NCBI RefSeq assembly: GCF_013347965.1
Contig: NZ_CP048810.1
Location: 3,533,501 to 3,597,500, forward strand
Source of the DNA: Pseudomonas bijieensis
GTDB lineage: Bacteria > Pseudomonadota > Gammaproteobacteria > Pseudomonadales > Pseudomonadaceae
Direction of reading: 5' to 3'
DNA: 64,000 nt
The notes under the pieces were generated by a model. The model was given only the letters and a program-made list of their open reading frames with translations, made no database searches and was not told the origin of the DNA. The stretch's first letter is position 1, and each line of letters opens with the position of its first letter. Positions 29,178 through 38,306 of the stretch are shown here, in pieces. The translations under genes were made by a program, and so were the position numbers.

Positions 29178-29874
29178 AACCAAGCATCTCGTAGTCACGT
29201 TGGTACACCCGCCGCACCAGCCGACGGGTCCGTACCGAGCAAATGTCCCGTACCGGCACCACGACGCGCTGGCGGGTGCGGTTCACATGGGGCAACGTCG
29301 CAGCCAGCCCCAGGTACTCGCACACCCGCTGATAGTCCCGCTCCAGGTATTCCTGATAACCGATGAAGTCCAACGCCAGGTGGCCGAGGGAGTCGGTGAG
29401 GAAATCTGTCTGCGCAGCGAAATGCAATTGCCGGGTGATGTTCTCCGGATGCAGCCAGCGAACGACAAAATCGTCGAAGTCGCGGTATTGGCCGACCAGT
29501 TTCTGAGCCGCATGGTCGCGCGCCCCCAACGTGTTGCCCCGCAGGAAAGCATAGGCCGAATATGCACGTTCCAGCGGATCACGGACAAAGGCAAACTTGA
29601 AACTGGCGGCGTACTGCTGCGCAAACTGCTCTTCGTACCAGTACAACGGCAGGTGGCCCGGGCTGTAGCCATCGAAAAGCCCGACGCAAATACTGCTGCC
29701 GGCGCATTTTGGCACATGGATGAACAAACAGCCGCGTTGGGCGAAAGCTTCGGGAAAACGGCAATTGGCCGACATCGATTTGTTCACGACCTGTCGGTCG
29801 ACAACCGACAGGCGCCCCAACAGAAAGGAACGCTGCGACTTGGGCAGTAGCTTCCAGAGATAGCGTTGCAACAT
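29170..29874 (-). CDS. Sulfotransferase family protein
   Basis: This 234-residue protein has the PAPS-binding motifs of carbohydrate sulfotransferases (Sulfotransfer_2 type). The 5'-phosphosulfate loop is FIHVPKCAGSS (about 51-61) and the 3'-phosphate site is FVRDPLERAYSAY (about 96-108). No signal peptide is evident, so sulfation would occur on the cytoplasmic side. Coupling to cysC and location between hldE and msbA suggest an LPS or other surface glycan as acceptor, which is an inference. Confidence 0.9.
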   Translation of the reverse strand: MLQRYLWKLLPKSQRSFLLGRLSVVDRQVVNKSMSANCRFPEAFAQRGCLFIHVPKCAGSSICVGLFDGYSPGHLPLYWYEEQFAQQYAASFKFAFVRDPLERAYSAYAFLRGNTLGARDHAAQKLVGQYRDFDDFVVRWLHPENITRQLHFAAQTDFLTDSLGHLALDFIGYQEYLERDYQRVCEYLGLAATLPHVNRTRQRVVVPVRDICSVRTRRLVRRVYQRDYEMLGYE

Positions 29875-30012
29875 TCAAGCACCCGCGCGAGAGGGATGGC
29901 CCCCTCGATGACTAAGTTGGTCCAGGAAAAGTCCTGTGGCCAGACCTTAGCAGTCACGAGTCGCGGATTTATTGTGGGTTGGTCAAGGCGGGTAAGGATT
30001 TCGATACAAACT

Positions 30013-30098
30013 TGTGGGAGCGAGCCTGCTCGCGATGGCGTCGGAACATTCGACATCGCCGCCCCGGAGACACCGCTATCGCGAGCAAGCTCGCACAT
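30013..30098. repeat. REPIN, right arm degenerate
   Basis: The left REP core is at 30013-30038; the inverted arm at about 30077-30098 diverges after GCTCGCACA. The intergenic stretch 29875-30188 contains nothing else recognisable. Confidence 0.75.
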
Positions 30099-30188
30099 TG
30101 GTACTGGCTGCACACAACATTTGTGTCCCACAGTTGATCGAAGCCGGCCGAGAGAAACAGGCCGGCTGTCACAGCCTGGAATCCGAAC

Positions 30189-31994
30189 TCAGGCGATATT
30201 CTCGGCGGGGGCGTCCAGCCCCATGGCGTGAAGACGCGCGTAGTAGCCGTTCTGCGCCAGGAGCTCGCCATGGGTTCCCCGCTCGACGATACGGCCCTGG
30301 TCCATCACCAGGATCATGTCGGCTTTTTCGATGGTCGACAGACGATGGGCGATGACCAGGGTCGTACGGCCTTTCATGACCTGATCCAGCGCGGCCTGGA
30401 TATGCCGTTCGGATTCGGTGTCCAGCGCCGAGGTGGCCTCGTCGAGGATCAGCAGCGGCGCGTTCTTCAACAACGCCCGGGCAATGGCCAGGCGCTGGCG
30501 CTGGCCGCCGGACAGTAACACGCCGTTTTCGCCGACCTCCGTGTCCAGGCCATCGGGCAACTGCTCGATGAAGTCCATCGCATAGGCATCCCGAGCCGCC
30601 TTTTCAATGTCGGCCCGTGGCGCACCGGCCAGGTCACCGTAGGCGATATTGTTGGCCACCGTGTCATTGAACAGCGTGACATGCTGGGTCACCTGGGCGA
30701 CATGACGACGCAGGTTACGCAGGCGGTAGTCTTCGATTTCCACGTCGTCGAGCAGAATCTGGCCGACCTCATGGTGATAGAAGCGCGGGATAAGGCTCGC
30801 CAGGGTCGATTTACCACTACCTGAACGGCCCACCAATGCAATCATCTGTCCGGGTGCCGCCGTGAAGCTGATGTCCTTGAGTACCTCGCGCTCAGCGTCG
30901 GGGTAGGTAAAGCTCAGGTTGCGCACATCGAGACGACCACTGACCCGCTCCTGCTCAACGGTCCCCCTGTCGATCTCCGGCTCGACATCCAGTTGCTCGA
31001 AGATGCTCTCGGCACCGGCCACGCCTTTCTGGATGGTGGAGCTGACTTCCGAGAGTTGGCGAATCGGCTTGGGCAGCAGACCAGCAGCCGTGATGTAGGC
31101 CACCAGGTCACCGGCCGTCGCGTCGCCGCGCAGGAACAGCACCAGGAACATCAGGGCCGCCATGGCGGTGTAGATCACCAACTGCAACATCGGCGTGTAG
31201 ACCGCGCCGGTGCGAGTCATGCGCAATTGCTTGTCGGTGTTGCCCTGGCTGGCGTTGGTAAAGCGCTGCTCTTCATAGGCCTCACCGCCGAAGCTGCGCA
31301 CCACCCGGTAGCCCTGGATGGTCTCGGAGGCAACGTGAGTCACGTCGCCCATGGCCACCTGGATCTTTTTGCTCTGCTTGCGGAATTTCTTGCTGGTACT
31401 GCTGACCATGACCGCGATCAGCGGCAGGATCGCCAGCATCACCAGGGTCAGCTTCCAGTTCATCCACACCAGGTAGGCGAAGAGGAACACCACGGAGAGA
31501 CCTTCGCGGATCACCACCTTGATGGCATCGGTGGCAGCACCGGTGACCATGGTCACGTTGAAGGTGATGCGGGAAATCAGGTGCCCGGAATTGTGGGTGT
31601 CGAAATAGCGATTAGGCAGCACCAGCAACTTCTTGAACAACTCGACTCGCAAGTCGTGCACCAGCCCCAAGGAAACCTTGGCCAGGTAATAGTTGCCCAG
31701 GAACGACCCCAGGCCCTGCCAGGCAGCGATCAGAACGATCAGCAGCGGCACCGCCATCAGCAGTTTCAAATCCTTGAGGTACGGCACGTTGGGGAAGAGC
31801 ACCGCATCGGGGTTGCTCAAGCCGTCGACGAAATATTTGAGAATCCCGGCCAGCATGGGCTGGGTCGAGGCAAATATCACGAAACCCACGATACTCAGCA
31901 GAAAAATGCCCGCGTAGGGTTTGACGTATCCCAGCAACCGAAAATAGATCTTCAGGCTGGAATCCTGTTCCGCTTTGGGCGGTGCGTCACTCAT
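30189..31994 (-). CDS. msbA: Lipid A export ABC transporter MsbA
   Basis: MsbA flips core-lipid A across the inner membrane. The 601-residue half-transporter has six membrane helices in the first ~320 residues. An ATPase domain follows with Walker A GRSGSGKST, signature LSGGQRQR and Walker B LLILDEATSALD. ATG at 31994 (MSDAPPKAEQ) is preferred; a GTG four codons upstream (32006) is possible. It follows the O-antigen-ligase-like gene closely on the same strand. Confidence 0.96.
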   Translation of the reverse strand: MSDAPPKAEQDSSLKIYFRLLGYVKPYAGIFLLSIVGFVIFASTQPMLAGILKYFVDGLSNPDAVLFPNVPYLKDLKLLMAVPLLIVLIAAWQGLGSFLGNYYLAKVSLGLVHDLRVELFKKLLVLPNRYFDTHNSGHLISRITFNVTMVTGAATDAIKVVIREGLSVVFLFAYLVWMNWKLTLVMLAILPLIAVMVSSTSKKFRKQSKKIQVAMGDVTHVASETIQGYRVVRSFGGEAYEEQRFTNASQGNTDKQLRMTRTGAVYTPMLQLVIYTAMAALMFLVLFLRGDATAGDLVAYITAAGLLPKPIRQLSEVSSTIQKGVAGAESIFEQLDVEPEIDRGTVEQERVSGRLDVRNLSFTYPDAEREVLKDISFTAAPGQMIALVGRSGSGKSTLASLIPRFYHHEVGQILLDDVEIEDYRLRNLRRHVAQVTQHVTLFNDTVANNIAYGDLAGAPRADIEKAARDAYAMDFIEQLPDGLDTEVGENGVLLSGGQRQRLAIARALLKNAPLLILDEATSALDTESERHIQAALDQVMKGRTTLVIAHRLSTIEKADMILVMDQGRIVERGTHGELLAQNGYYARLHAMGLDAPAENIA

Positions 31995-32009
31995 CGTCGG
32001 GCTCACTGG

Positions 32010-33182
32010 TTAGGAAGAACGCGGAATTTTATCACAGCCACCGGCATTGGCCTGCGCCCAGGTCAAAACGCTGGCCAGACCAATCGGCAGCCAGGTAATG
32101 AACCATTCGGCGCGGGGGGTTCCGGTCAGGCTCGCAGCGTCGAACTGCATCGCCAGGAATGAAAACACCCACATACCGAGCACGCCCCGGCCCAGCAGGC
32201 TTTCCCGGGCACGCCAGGCTTCGCGCAGCACGGCGAACCAGACGATGCACCACAGCAGCAGCCCCGGCAGCCCGAGTTGAATGGTGACATGGCTGAACAG
32301 ATTGTGGGCGTGATCGAACTTGAGGCCGTGGACGATAACCCGGTAATCAGCCGCCGCGCCAAGGCCGCCCCACGGGCGCTCGGCAATCATGTGCAGGCTC
32401 GACATGAGAATTTCGGGTCGATAGGAAGCACCACGCTCCATGACCAGCGGTTCGAGCAACCAGAAAGTCAGCATCGCCAGCACCAGGGTCGTGGCGGCGA
32501 TAATCCGGGCCCTCTGGTCACGACAATAGATCGGCATGGCCAGTACGCTGAGCAGCAAGGCCAGCGCAGCGCCGCGACTCTGACTCGCCACGACGAATAT
32601 GCCCAACAGCGCCAAGGCCACGACCCAAAGCACTTGCAACCCCAAATGACGTGGCATCCAATGCAACATCCAGATTGCCGCCAACCCGATCACGTAGCCG
32701 CCAAGGATTGGATGAGACAACTCCCCCAACCCTTGCAGACGCACATTCCAGTGATGGTTCGCATACCCATAGAAATGGATGATGGCCAACAAGGCCGTCA
32801 GCGCAAGCCCCAGGCCGCCCCATTGCATGATACGAATCACGCGTTCGGGCTGACCGTTGGCAAAGATCGGGAAAAACAACAGGAACGCCAGGATGTAGAG
32901 CAATCGCTTGGCCTCGCGGGCAGGCTCTGCCACTTCGGCCCAGGCCAGTGTCACCAGGGCCCAGGCCATCAGCGCCAGCAGCGCCGTGTAGATCACGCGT
33001 TGGGCACGCCATACCTCCGCCAACCGATGACGGGCCGGCCAGGCGAAGACGATCACCGGCAGCCAGACAAATACAACCAACCCCTGTTGATAAATCTTGT
33101 TAGTCGGTGCCAGGGCTATCGCCAGCAAAAACCATAACAAGCCAAAGGCCATCCAGCCCTGTGCCCAACGTGTTGCCTGCAT
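32010..33182 (-). CDS. O-antigen ligase-like (Wzy_C/WaaL) membrane protein
   Basis: This 390-residue protein has about ten or more hydrophobic helices. It carries the Wzy_C/WaaL-type motif region VASQSRGAALALLLSV, then a large loop with AERPWGGLGAAADYR and FDHAHNLFSHVTIQLG. Such proteins attach O-polysaccharide to core-lipid A on the periplasmic side, matching the place of PA4999 (waaL). Its stop lies 15 bases before the msbA start, so the two are probably co-transcribed. Confidence 0.88.
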   Translation of the reverse strand: MQATRWAQGWMAFGLLWFLLAIALAPTNKIYQQGLVVFVWLPVIVFAWPARHRLAEVWRAQRVIYTALLALMAWALVTLAWAEVAEPAREAKRLLYILAFLLFFPIFANGQPERVIRIMQWGGLGLALTALLAIIHFYGYANHHWNVRLQGLGELSHPILGGYVIGLAAIWMLHWMPRHLGLQVLWVVALALLGIFVVASQSRGAALALLLSVLAMPIYCRDQRARIIAATTLVLAMLTFWLLEPLVMERGASYRPEILMSSLHMIAERPWGGLGAAADYRVIVHGLKFDHAHNLFSHVTIQLGLPGLLLWCIVWFAVLREAWRARESLLGRGVLGMWVFSFLAMQFDAASLTGTPRAEWFITWLPIGLASVLTWAQANAGGCDKIPRSS

Positions 33183-33289
33183 CTAACGCTCCTAAACGGT
33201 CTACCAGCCAAACCGGCATGGTGAAAACAAAAACTTTTGGGCATCATGGCCCGCCACGGCACCGGTTCTTTCAACAAGGTTTCCCTACG

Positions 33290-33895
33290 ATGCAATCCTC
33301 ACGGCTTCCCCAAGCCGCTTTGAATCAATTGATTGAAGGCGCCAGCATTCTGGAGGCCGACAGCTACGGCCCAAAAGTCTATCTGCTGCAGGATGGGAAT
33401 ATCCTCAAGCTGTTTCGCCGCAAGCGGCTTTTTTCTTCGGCCCTTCTGAGGCCTTATTCAACACGATTCATCAATAATGCGGCCCGCCTGCAGAAGCTCG
33501 GCGTACCGACCCTCGAAGTGCTGGCCTTCTATAAGCTGCAAAAACCCGGCATGACCGCCGTACTGTATCGACCGCTTCCTGGTAAAACCCTGCGTCAATT
33601 ATCAAGTCAGGAAAACTTCAGCTGGCAGCATACCCTTCCAGCGCTTGTCGAGTTGATCCGCAGCCTGCATGCCAGCGGTATTTATTTTCGCTCGCTGCAT
33701 CTGGGCAACATCGTCGTCACGCCTGAAAACCAACTGGGGTTGATCGATGTGGCCGACATGCGCTTCCTGCGCTCGCCACTGCCACGCTATCTGGCACGTC
33801 GCAACTTGCGGCATTTCGCTCGTTATATTGCCCGAGAGAACCTGAACGGGAGCTTTCCGATGCAAGCATTGGAAAATGCCCTACTGACTGCCTGA
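33290..33895 (+). CDS. Kinase-like protein of the LPS region (toluene-tolerance/InaA type)
   Basis: This 201-residue protein has a reduced protein-kinase-like fold. VYLLQDGNILKLFRRK fits the ATP-lysine strand, HLGNIVV the catalytic loop without the usual Asp, and LIDVADM the metal-binding motif. Related Pseudomonas proteins are labelled toluene tolerance or LPS kinase. It is the only plus-strand gene in the LPS region and overlaps the 3' end of the glycosyltransferase at 33881 by 15 bases. ATG at 33290 is preferred over the frame from 33107, which overlaps the waaL-like gene. Confidence 0.82.
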   Translation: MQSSRLPQAALNQLIEGASILEADSYGPKVYLLQDGNILKLFRRKRLFSSALLRPYSTRFINNAARLQKLGVPTLEVLAFYKLQKPGMTAVLYRPLPGKTLRQLSSQENFSWQHTLPALVELIRSLHASGIYFRSLHLGNIVVTPENQLGLIDVADMRFLRSPLPRYLARRNLRHFARYIARENLNGSFPMQALENALLTA

Positions 33896-34984
33896 GATCA
33901 ACTGCCGGGCGACCTGGCTGAAACTCGACCAGGCCTCGTCAGGGGCCAGTGCCCGGTACTGAGCCGCTGCGACCGTATCGGCCGAAGCCTGCGCCGCTCG
34001 TTCGATCGCCTCGCTCCAGCCACTTTCGTCGTTGGGCATCGCGTACCAGCCGGTGTCGCCCAGTTGTTCACGAAAGACCGCAAGTTCGCTGGCCAGCACC
34101 GGGACACGAGCCAGGACAGCCTCTTGGAGGGTCAGTCCAAGGCCCTCGTCCAGGGACGGGATCAGCACCCAGTCAAATGCCCGATAGAGCGTCGCCACAT
34201 CCTCCAGATGCCCCACCAGCAAGACTTTGTCGACCAGATCCGGCCGGGCGATCCTCGCTTGCAGCGCTTCGCGCCTCGGTCCCTCGCCGACAATCACCAG
34301 GCGCCAATCGGGGTGGTGGATCGCCGCCCGGCCAAACGCCTCCAGCAGACAGGCGAACCCCTTGCTGTCCACCAGCCGTCCCACCGCGCCAAATATCCGC
34401 GTCTGCGAGTCTGGTAGACCCAGTCGGGCACGTGCCGCTTCGCGAGACAGCAGCGCGGCCTGGAATTGCGCCGGATCGAACGCGCTACGCAGCGCAGCGA
34501 CCTGCATGCCCAACTCGTCCTGGAGCGACATCGCCAGGGTCTGGGAGACCGCAGCCAGGGTCAGGCGGGAGGCAGGGAAGCCGCGCAACAGCTCGCGCCC
34601 CGCAGGATTGAGCCGTGTCGCGCCATGGAAGATCACCACTACGCGGATCTGCGGCATGACCTTGAGGACCGGCAACAGGGTACGGGCCACACCGATGCCA
34701 TCGAGCAATACCACACGCGCATCGCTGTCGAGCAACGCCTGACGGAAACGATTGTGCATCAGGGGTTTTAGCAGGCGCCAAACGTGTCGACCCTTGAGCC
34801 GGGCCGATGTCATATTCCACTCAAGCGCCGCCCCGACATCAATCTGGCAGGCAGCCGCCGACCCCTGCAAGAGCCATGTCTTGACAGGCATCGCTGGTTC
34901 CATCCGCGAGAGAATCTGATTATGGACCTTGTGTACCGAAGCGAACGGTGCACCGCCCGCCCACATGACATTGATAATGCTCAT
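33881..34984 (-). CDS. Glycosyltransferase, GT4/GT-B type (WapR-like position)
   Basis: This 367-residue GT-B glycosyltransferase ends with the retaining-enzyme motif DEGLGLTLQEAVLARVPVL. FGAVGRLVDSKGF and VGEGPRREALQARI form the nucleotide-sugar domain. In P. aeruginosa the gene here (PA5000, wapR) is a core rhamnosyltransferase, but donor and acceptor cannot be read from this sequence. It follows the GT2-type gene at 35033 by 48 bases. Confidence 0.88.
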   Translation of the reverse strand: MSIINVMWAGGAPFASVHKVHNQILSRMEPAMPVKTWLLQGSAAACQIDVGAALEWNMTSARLKGRHVWRLLKPLMHNRFRQALLDSDARVVLLDGIGVARTLLPVLKVMPQIRVVVIFHGATRLNPAGRELLRGFPASRLTLAAVSQTLAMSLQDELGMQVAALRSAFDPAQFQAALLSREAARARLGLPDSQTRIFGAVGRLVDSKGFACLLEAFGRAAIHHPDWRLVIVGEGPRREALQARIARPDLVDKVLLVGHLEDVATLYRAFDWVLIPSLDEGLGLTLQEAVLARVPVLASELAVFREQLGDTGWYAMPNDESGWSEAIERAAQASADTVAAAQYRALAPDEAWSSFSQVARQLISGSQ

Positions 34985-35032
34985 CGAGCAGCAAACCTTT
35001 TATCGCGGACCAGGATTCATGCTTCGCGGCAT

Positions 35033-35797
35033 TCAGTAGTTGATAAGCCAGCCAATGCAGACCCCGAGCAAGAGAACCAGGGACAACTTGACTTGCTCGC
35101 GGCGCTTGCGGCGGGCCTTGCGCTGGCGCTCCACGGGTACTTCCACATGCACCCCGAATCCGGTATGCAAAACAGCATCCCCTTCGAGCGTGACCGCCGT
35201 CAAGTTCAGTTCGGCATAACGAAGCGACAAGGCTTTTTCACCGCCGAAACCGGCGAAAGGGGCACACAGCCGATACTCCTTCAACCGCCGCAGGCCAGGA
35301 TTGAGGGAGAAGCTTTGCCATTCGGGCTTGTCTGAAATCAATGGATAACAGGGCACGCCGCCGATGACTTCACGCTCGCCCAGGCGAATGTAGGGACTGT
35401 GCACGCACAAATCGTAGACATAGTTACGCAACCACACCTGAAGAATATCCGGCCGTTGCTCCAGGATCGTGCGCGAATCTTCCACGAAGGCCGGGCGATA
35501 GAACGCCCAGTCATCTTCACAGTGAAAGATATAAGGCGTCTTGACGTGCTCGTACGCCAGGTCGATCGAAGCCAGTTGTCCCAGCTTCGGTCGATTGACG
35601 AAGGCCGTCGTGCGGTCCTTCCAGTGAGCGGGAATGACCGCATGTACGCCTTCGTCGCCGGCATCTTCGGTAATGAAGACCTCACGGATCGGCGCGGTGT
35701 TGAAACGGTCGAAGCTCTCCAGGGTCTGCTTGAGCAGGTCGAGCCGGCCGCAACTGGTTACCACCAGGGTAATGTCACTATCGTCGGAAAACTGCAC
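35033..35797 (-). CDS. GT-A (GT2-like) glycosyltransferase with C-terminal membrane helix
   Basis: This 254-residue protein starts with a GT-A fold segment (ITLVVTSCGRLDLLKQTLESF) and has an acidic metal/donor motif in FHCEDDWAF. CAPFAGFGGEKALSLR follows. A basic stretch and a final hydrophobic helix (VKLSLVLLLGVCIGWLINY) suggest a membrane anchor. The start is GTG at 35797. It is flanked by two other glycosyltransferases, so it is probably a core or surface sugar enzyme. Confidence 0.82.
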   Translation of the reverse strand: MQFSDDSDITLVVTSCGRLDLLKQTLESFDRFNTAPIREVFITEDAGDEGVHAVIPAHWKDRTTAFVNRPKLGQLASIDLAYEHVKTPYIFHCEDDWAFYRPAFVEDSRTILEQRPDILQVWLRNYVYDLCVHSPYIRLGEREVIGGVPCYPLISDKPEWQSFSLNPGLRRLKEYRLCAPFAGFGGEKALSLRYAELNLTAVTLEGDAVLHTGFGVHVEVPVERQRKARRKRREQVKLSLVLLLGVCIGWLINY

Positions 35798-35852
35798 TGA
35801 AATACCATTTAGTCAAACGCCATCTGAACACCGGATGGCTCAACGGTTCGTA

Positions 35853-36809
35853 TCAAACGCCCAGTTTCAGGCGCAATGTTTCCAGCAGATTCAATGGGGC
35901 ACGAGGCCGCAGCGGCGGCTCCAATGCTTCAACGATTTTCTGCCCGATGCGCGCGAAGCTGAACTGTTCAAGCGCCAGCTTCTGGCCGTTGTGCGCCACA
36001 CTGCGCGCCAGCTCGGGGTCGGCGCGCAGCCGGGAAAGTTTTTCCTGGAGCTGTGGGATGTCACGGTACAACACCACGTTGTGCATGTCCTGCAACCCCA
36101 GCGCCCGCGCCTCCTCGACGCCCTGATCGAACGCCAGCAGCACACAACCGCAGGCCATCGCTTCAAAATTCTTGATCATGAATTCGCCCATGCCTACGTC
36201 GGCACTGACGAAAAAACGGATACGGTTAAGGGTTTCGCAATACTCTTCGCCGGACTTGGTCCGGGTCACGACCAGCGGCTCAACGCGCCCCAGCTCATCC
36301 AGCAGGGCCTTGCGACCACTGTAGGCGACACTGTTGGTGCTGCCGACGAAGGCCAACTCGATGTCCCGCTCACGACCCTGATCCTGCAATAACGACTGAT
36401 CGTAGCCCTTGGGCACGAAAACCGCATCGAAACCTTCGCCGCGCAGACGTTCGGTCACCATGAAGCCGGAGCTGATCACCCGCACCCACGGCAGGCGACG
36501 GTAATGCGCACTGAACTTGCCGGTGTATTTGCACGGGATGTAATTCTGGTAGGCATCGTGCTCGAGGATCACCAGGTTGGGGATCGTGCGGATGAAACCA
36601 GCCTGGCGGATCTCCTGCTTGAAACGCAGGAAAAACACGATCCGGTCATAACGCGATACATCCACGTGGCGGCGGAAATATCCCCGCAGGTTGCGTTGTT
36701 CCTTGCTATCGAGCCAGCGCAAGTCGCACTCGCAATGAGCGGCCACGCCTTCGTAGAGTCGGTCCAGGATGGCCCGCTGTTCTTTCTGCACCAGAAACAG
36801 AACTTTCAT
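35853..36809 (-). CDS. Glycosyltransferase (Ssg-like, LPS/surface sugar)
   Basis: This 318-residue GT-B-like protein has the C-terminal motif EFMIKNFEAMACGCVLLAF typical of spore-coat/Ssg-like glycosyltransferases with a terminal GT_1-type domain. The place matches PA5001 (ssg), needed for normal LPS and exopolysaccharide. ATG at 36809 (MKVLFLVQKEQ) follows AAGGAAAA; the frame to 36884 is longer only by junk. No clear promoter is visible; it follows the deacetylase by 84 bases. Confidence 0.85.
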   Translation of the reverse strand: MKVLFLVQKEQRAILDRLYEGVAAHCECDLRWLDSKEQRNLRGYFRRHVDVSRYDRIVFFLRFKQEIRQAGFIRTIPNLVILEHDAYQNYIPCKYTGKFSAHYRRLPWVRVISSGFMVTERLRGEGFDAVFVPKGYDQSLLQDQGRERDIELAFVGSTNSVAYSGRKALLDELGRVEPLVVTRTKSGEEYCETLNRIRFFVSADVGMGEFMIKNFEAMACGCVLLAFDQGVEEARALGLQDMHNVVLYRDIPQLQEKLSRLRADPELARSVAHNGQKLALEQFSFARIGQKIVEALEPPLRPRAPLNLLETLRLKLGV

Positions 36810-36893
36810 CGTTTTCCTTGCGGCACCGAACGACTTGATAAATAACCGGAGGCCGGTTTGCGCCGTAGCGCAAAGCCTCCCCACCTTGGGCCG

Positions 36894-38306
36894 TTACAAC
36901 CGCCAGAACAGCTCATGGCGACGCACAGCCTTGCGAAAAAACTCGTTCTCGCCATACGGCGAGCCCGTGCGCCCGGCCAGCAGGCGCTGGATGCCACGGC
37001 GCAAGCGTCGCTTGAACGGCGCGCGCGGTTGCAGGTCATGCATCATGCCCAGCGCCATGGCCTTGTCGCGCTGTCCAGGCAACGCCAGCGGCAGGCTGAC
37101 AGGCTGCATCGGCTGGGCCGGCTCGAAATACGGCGGCAACGCAATGCCTGTGCCCGCATCCCCCATGGGCCAGCGATCATTGTCGTGCAGGTGATTGGCG
37201 TAGCCCAACAGCGTGGTCGGTTGCCACTCCAGGCCTTCGAGGGCTTGCAGGACGGCATGATGGGCGCAGAGATGATCGGGGTGCGGATCGAGGGTCGGAT
37301 GTGGCAATACAATGACTTCGGGACGCGCCTTGAGCAGCAGTTCGCGCAGGTCCGCCAGCAGGTTGTTCCAGGTCGGCGCGCCGTCGGCATCGCCCGGCAA
37401 GGTGAACGGGTTCAACTGGCGGAACAGCCGGATATCGCTCAGGCCAGCCTCGCGAGAGCCTTGTGGTTGGCTCGGCGCCGCCTGCATGGCCGCCAGTTGC
37501 AGGCAGAAATACCCCAACTGCACACAGTGCGCTTCAGGCACCCCAGCCCAACGCGGTACGGCAATGCTGTCCCAGGCGCGCAAACGGCCCTTGAGCCGCG
37601 CGGCCTCGACACGGTCCAAGCCCATCTGTTGATAATGCTCAGCTTCGATTTCACCGGCGGTCAGCGTCACAATCCAGGTTTCGTCTGCCTGGCTGTACAA
37701 ACCATAGGCAGCCAGTTCCGCATCATCGGCGTGAGGGGCGATGACCATCACCCGCTGGCGCTGGACTTGTGGTGGCGTGAAAGACCACAGCGTCGGCTCG
37801 CCCAGCAAACGGCAATGGCGCCCACGCAGACGCAGCTCGCCCCGGGACAACGCCGGACCCTGCTCGCTGAGGTTGAGATAGCGCAGGCCATTGACCCCGC
37901 GCTCGAAAGTTTGCAGGTCCCTTTCGCCGCCCGACAATTCGACGAGCGGGTCGATAAAGCGTCCCAGCCAAGTGCTCTTGATCCGCAGCGCGAGGATCAG
38001 CGTCGCGCCATCGTCCAGGATCACGCCTTCGTCCAACCGTAGCCGCCCGGCATTCAAATGCACCTTGGGTTGCTGGGTGAACGGCGGGAAGCTGTATTGG
38101 TAATCGTCCCGGGGCGAATAGAACAAGTGATCGGCGAACCACGCCTCGTGGGCGATCCAGCCCAGCACCGCCAGTACCAGGGGCAGCCACCAGGCCACCG
38201 CGACGCCCAGCGACACCAACACCACCAGGGCGAGTAACAACCCCACGCGCTTGTTGCGACGGTGGCGCCGGAGCAGCTGTTGCTTGCGACTCATGGGCGG
38301 GTTCAT
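36894..38306 (-). CDS. dnpA: PIG-L family de-N-acetylase (DnpA-like)
   Basis: This 470-residue protein has one or two N-terminal membrane helices (about 20-50) and a PIG-L/LmbE deacetylase domain. Its zinc motif is VIAPHADDAELAAYG, with LPHPTLDPHPDH downstream. It corresponds to PA5002 (dnpA), linked to fluoroquinolone persistence and proposed to act on an LPS sugar. ATG at 38306 overlaps the mig-14-like stop (ATGA); MSRKQQ at 38294 is an alternative start. Confidence 0.88.
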   Translation of the reverse strand: MNPPMSRKQQLLRRHRRNKRVGLLLALVVLVSLGVAVAWWLPLVLAVLGWIAHEAWFADHLFYSPRDDYQYSFPPFTQQPKVHLNAGRLRLDEGVILDDGATLILALRIKSTWLGRFIDPLVELSGGERDLQTFERGVNGLRYLNLSEQGPALSRGELRLRGRHCRLLGEPTLWSFTPPQVQRQRVMVIAPHADDAELAAYGLYSQADETWIVTLTAGEIEAEHYQQMGLDRVEAARLKGRLRAWDSIAVPRWAGVPEAHCVQLGYFCLQLAAMQAAPSQPQGSREAGLSDIRLFRQLNPFTLPGDADGAPTWNNLLADLRELLLKARPEVIVLPHPTLDPHPDHLCAHHAVLQALEGLEWQPTTLLGYANHLHDNDRWPMGDAGTGIALPPYFEPAQPMQPVSLPLALPGQRDKAMALGMMHDLQPRAPFKRRLRRGIQRLLAGRTGSPYGENEFFRKAVRRHELFWRL

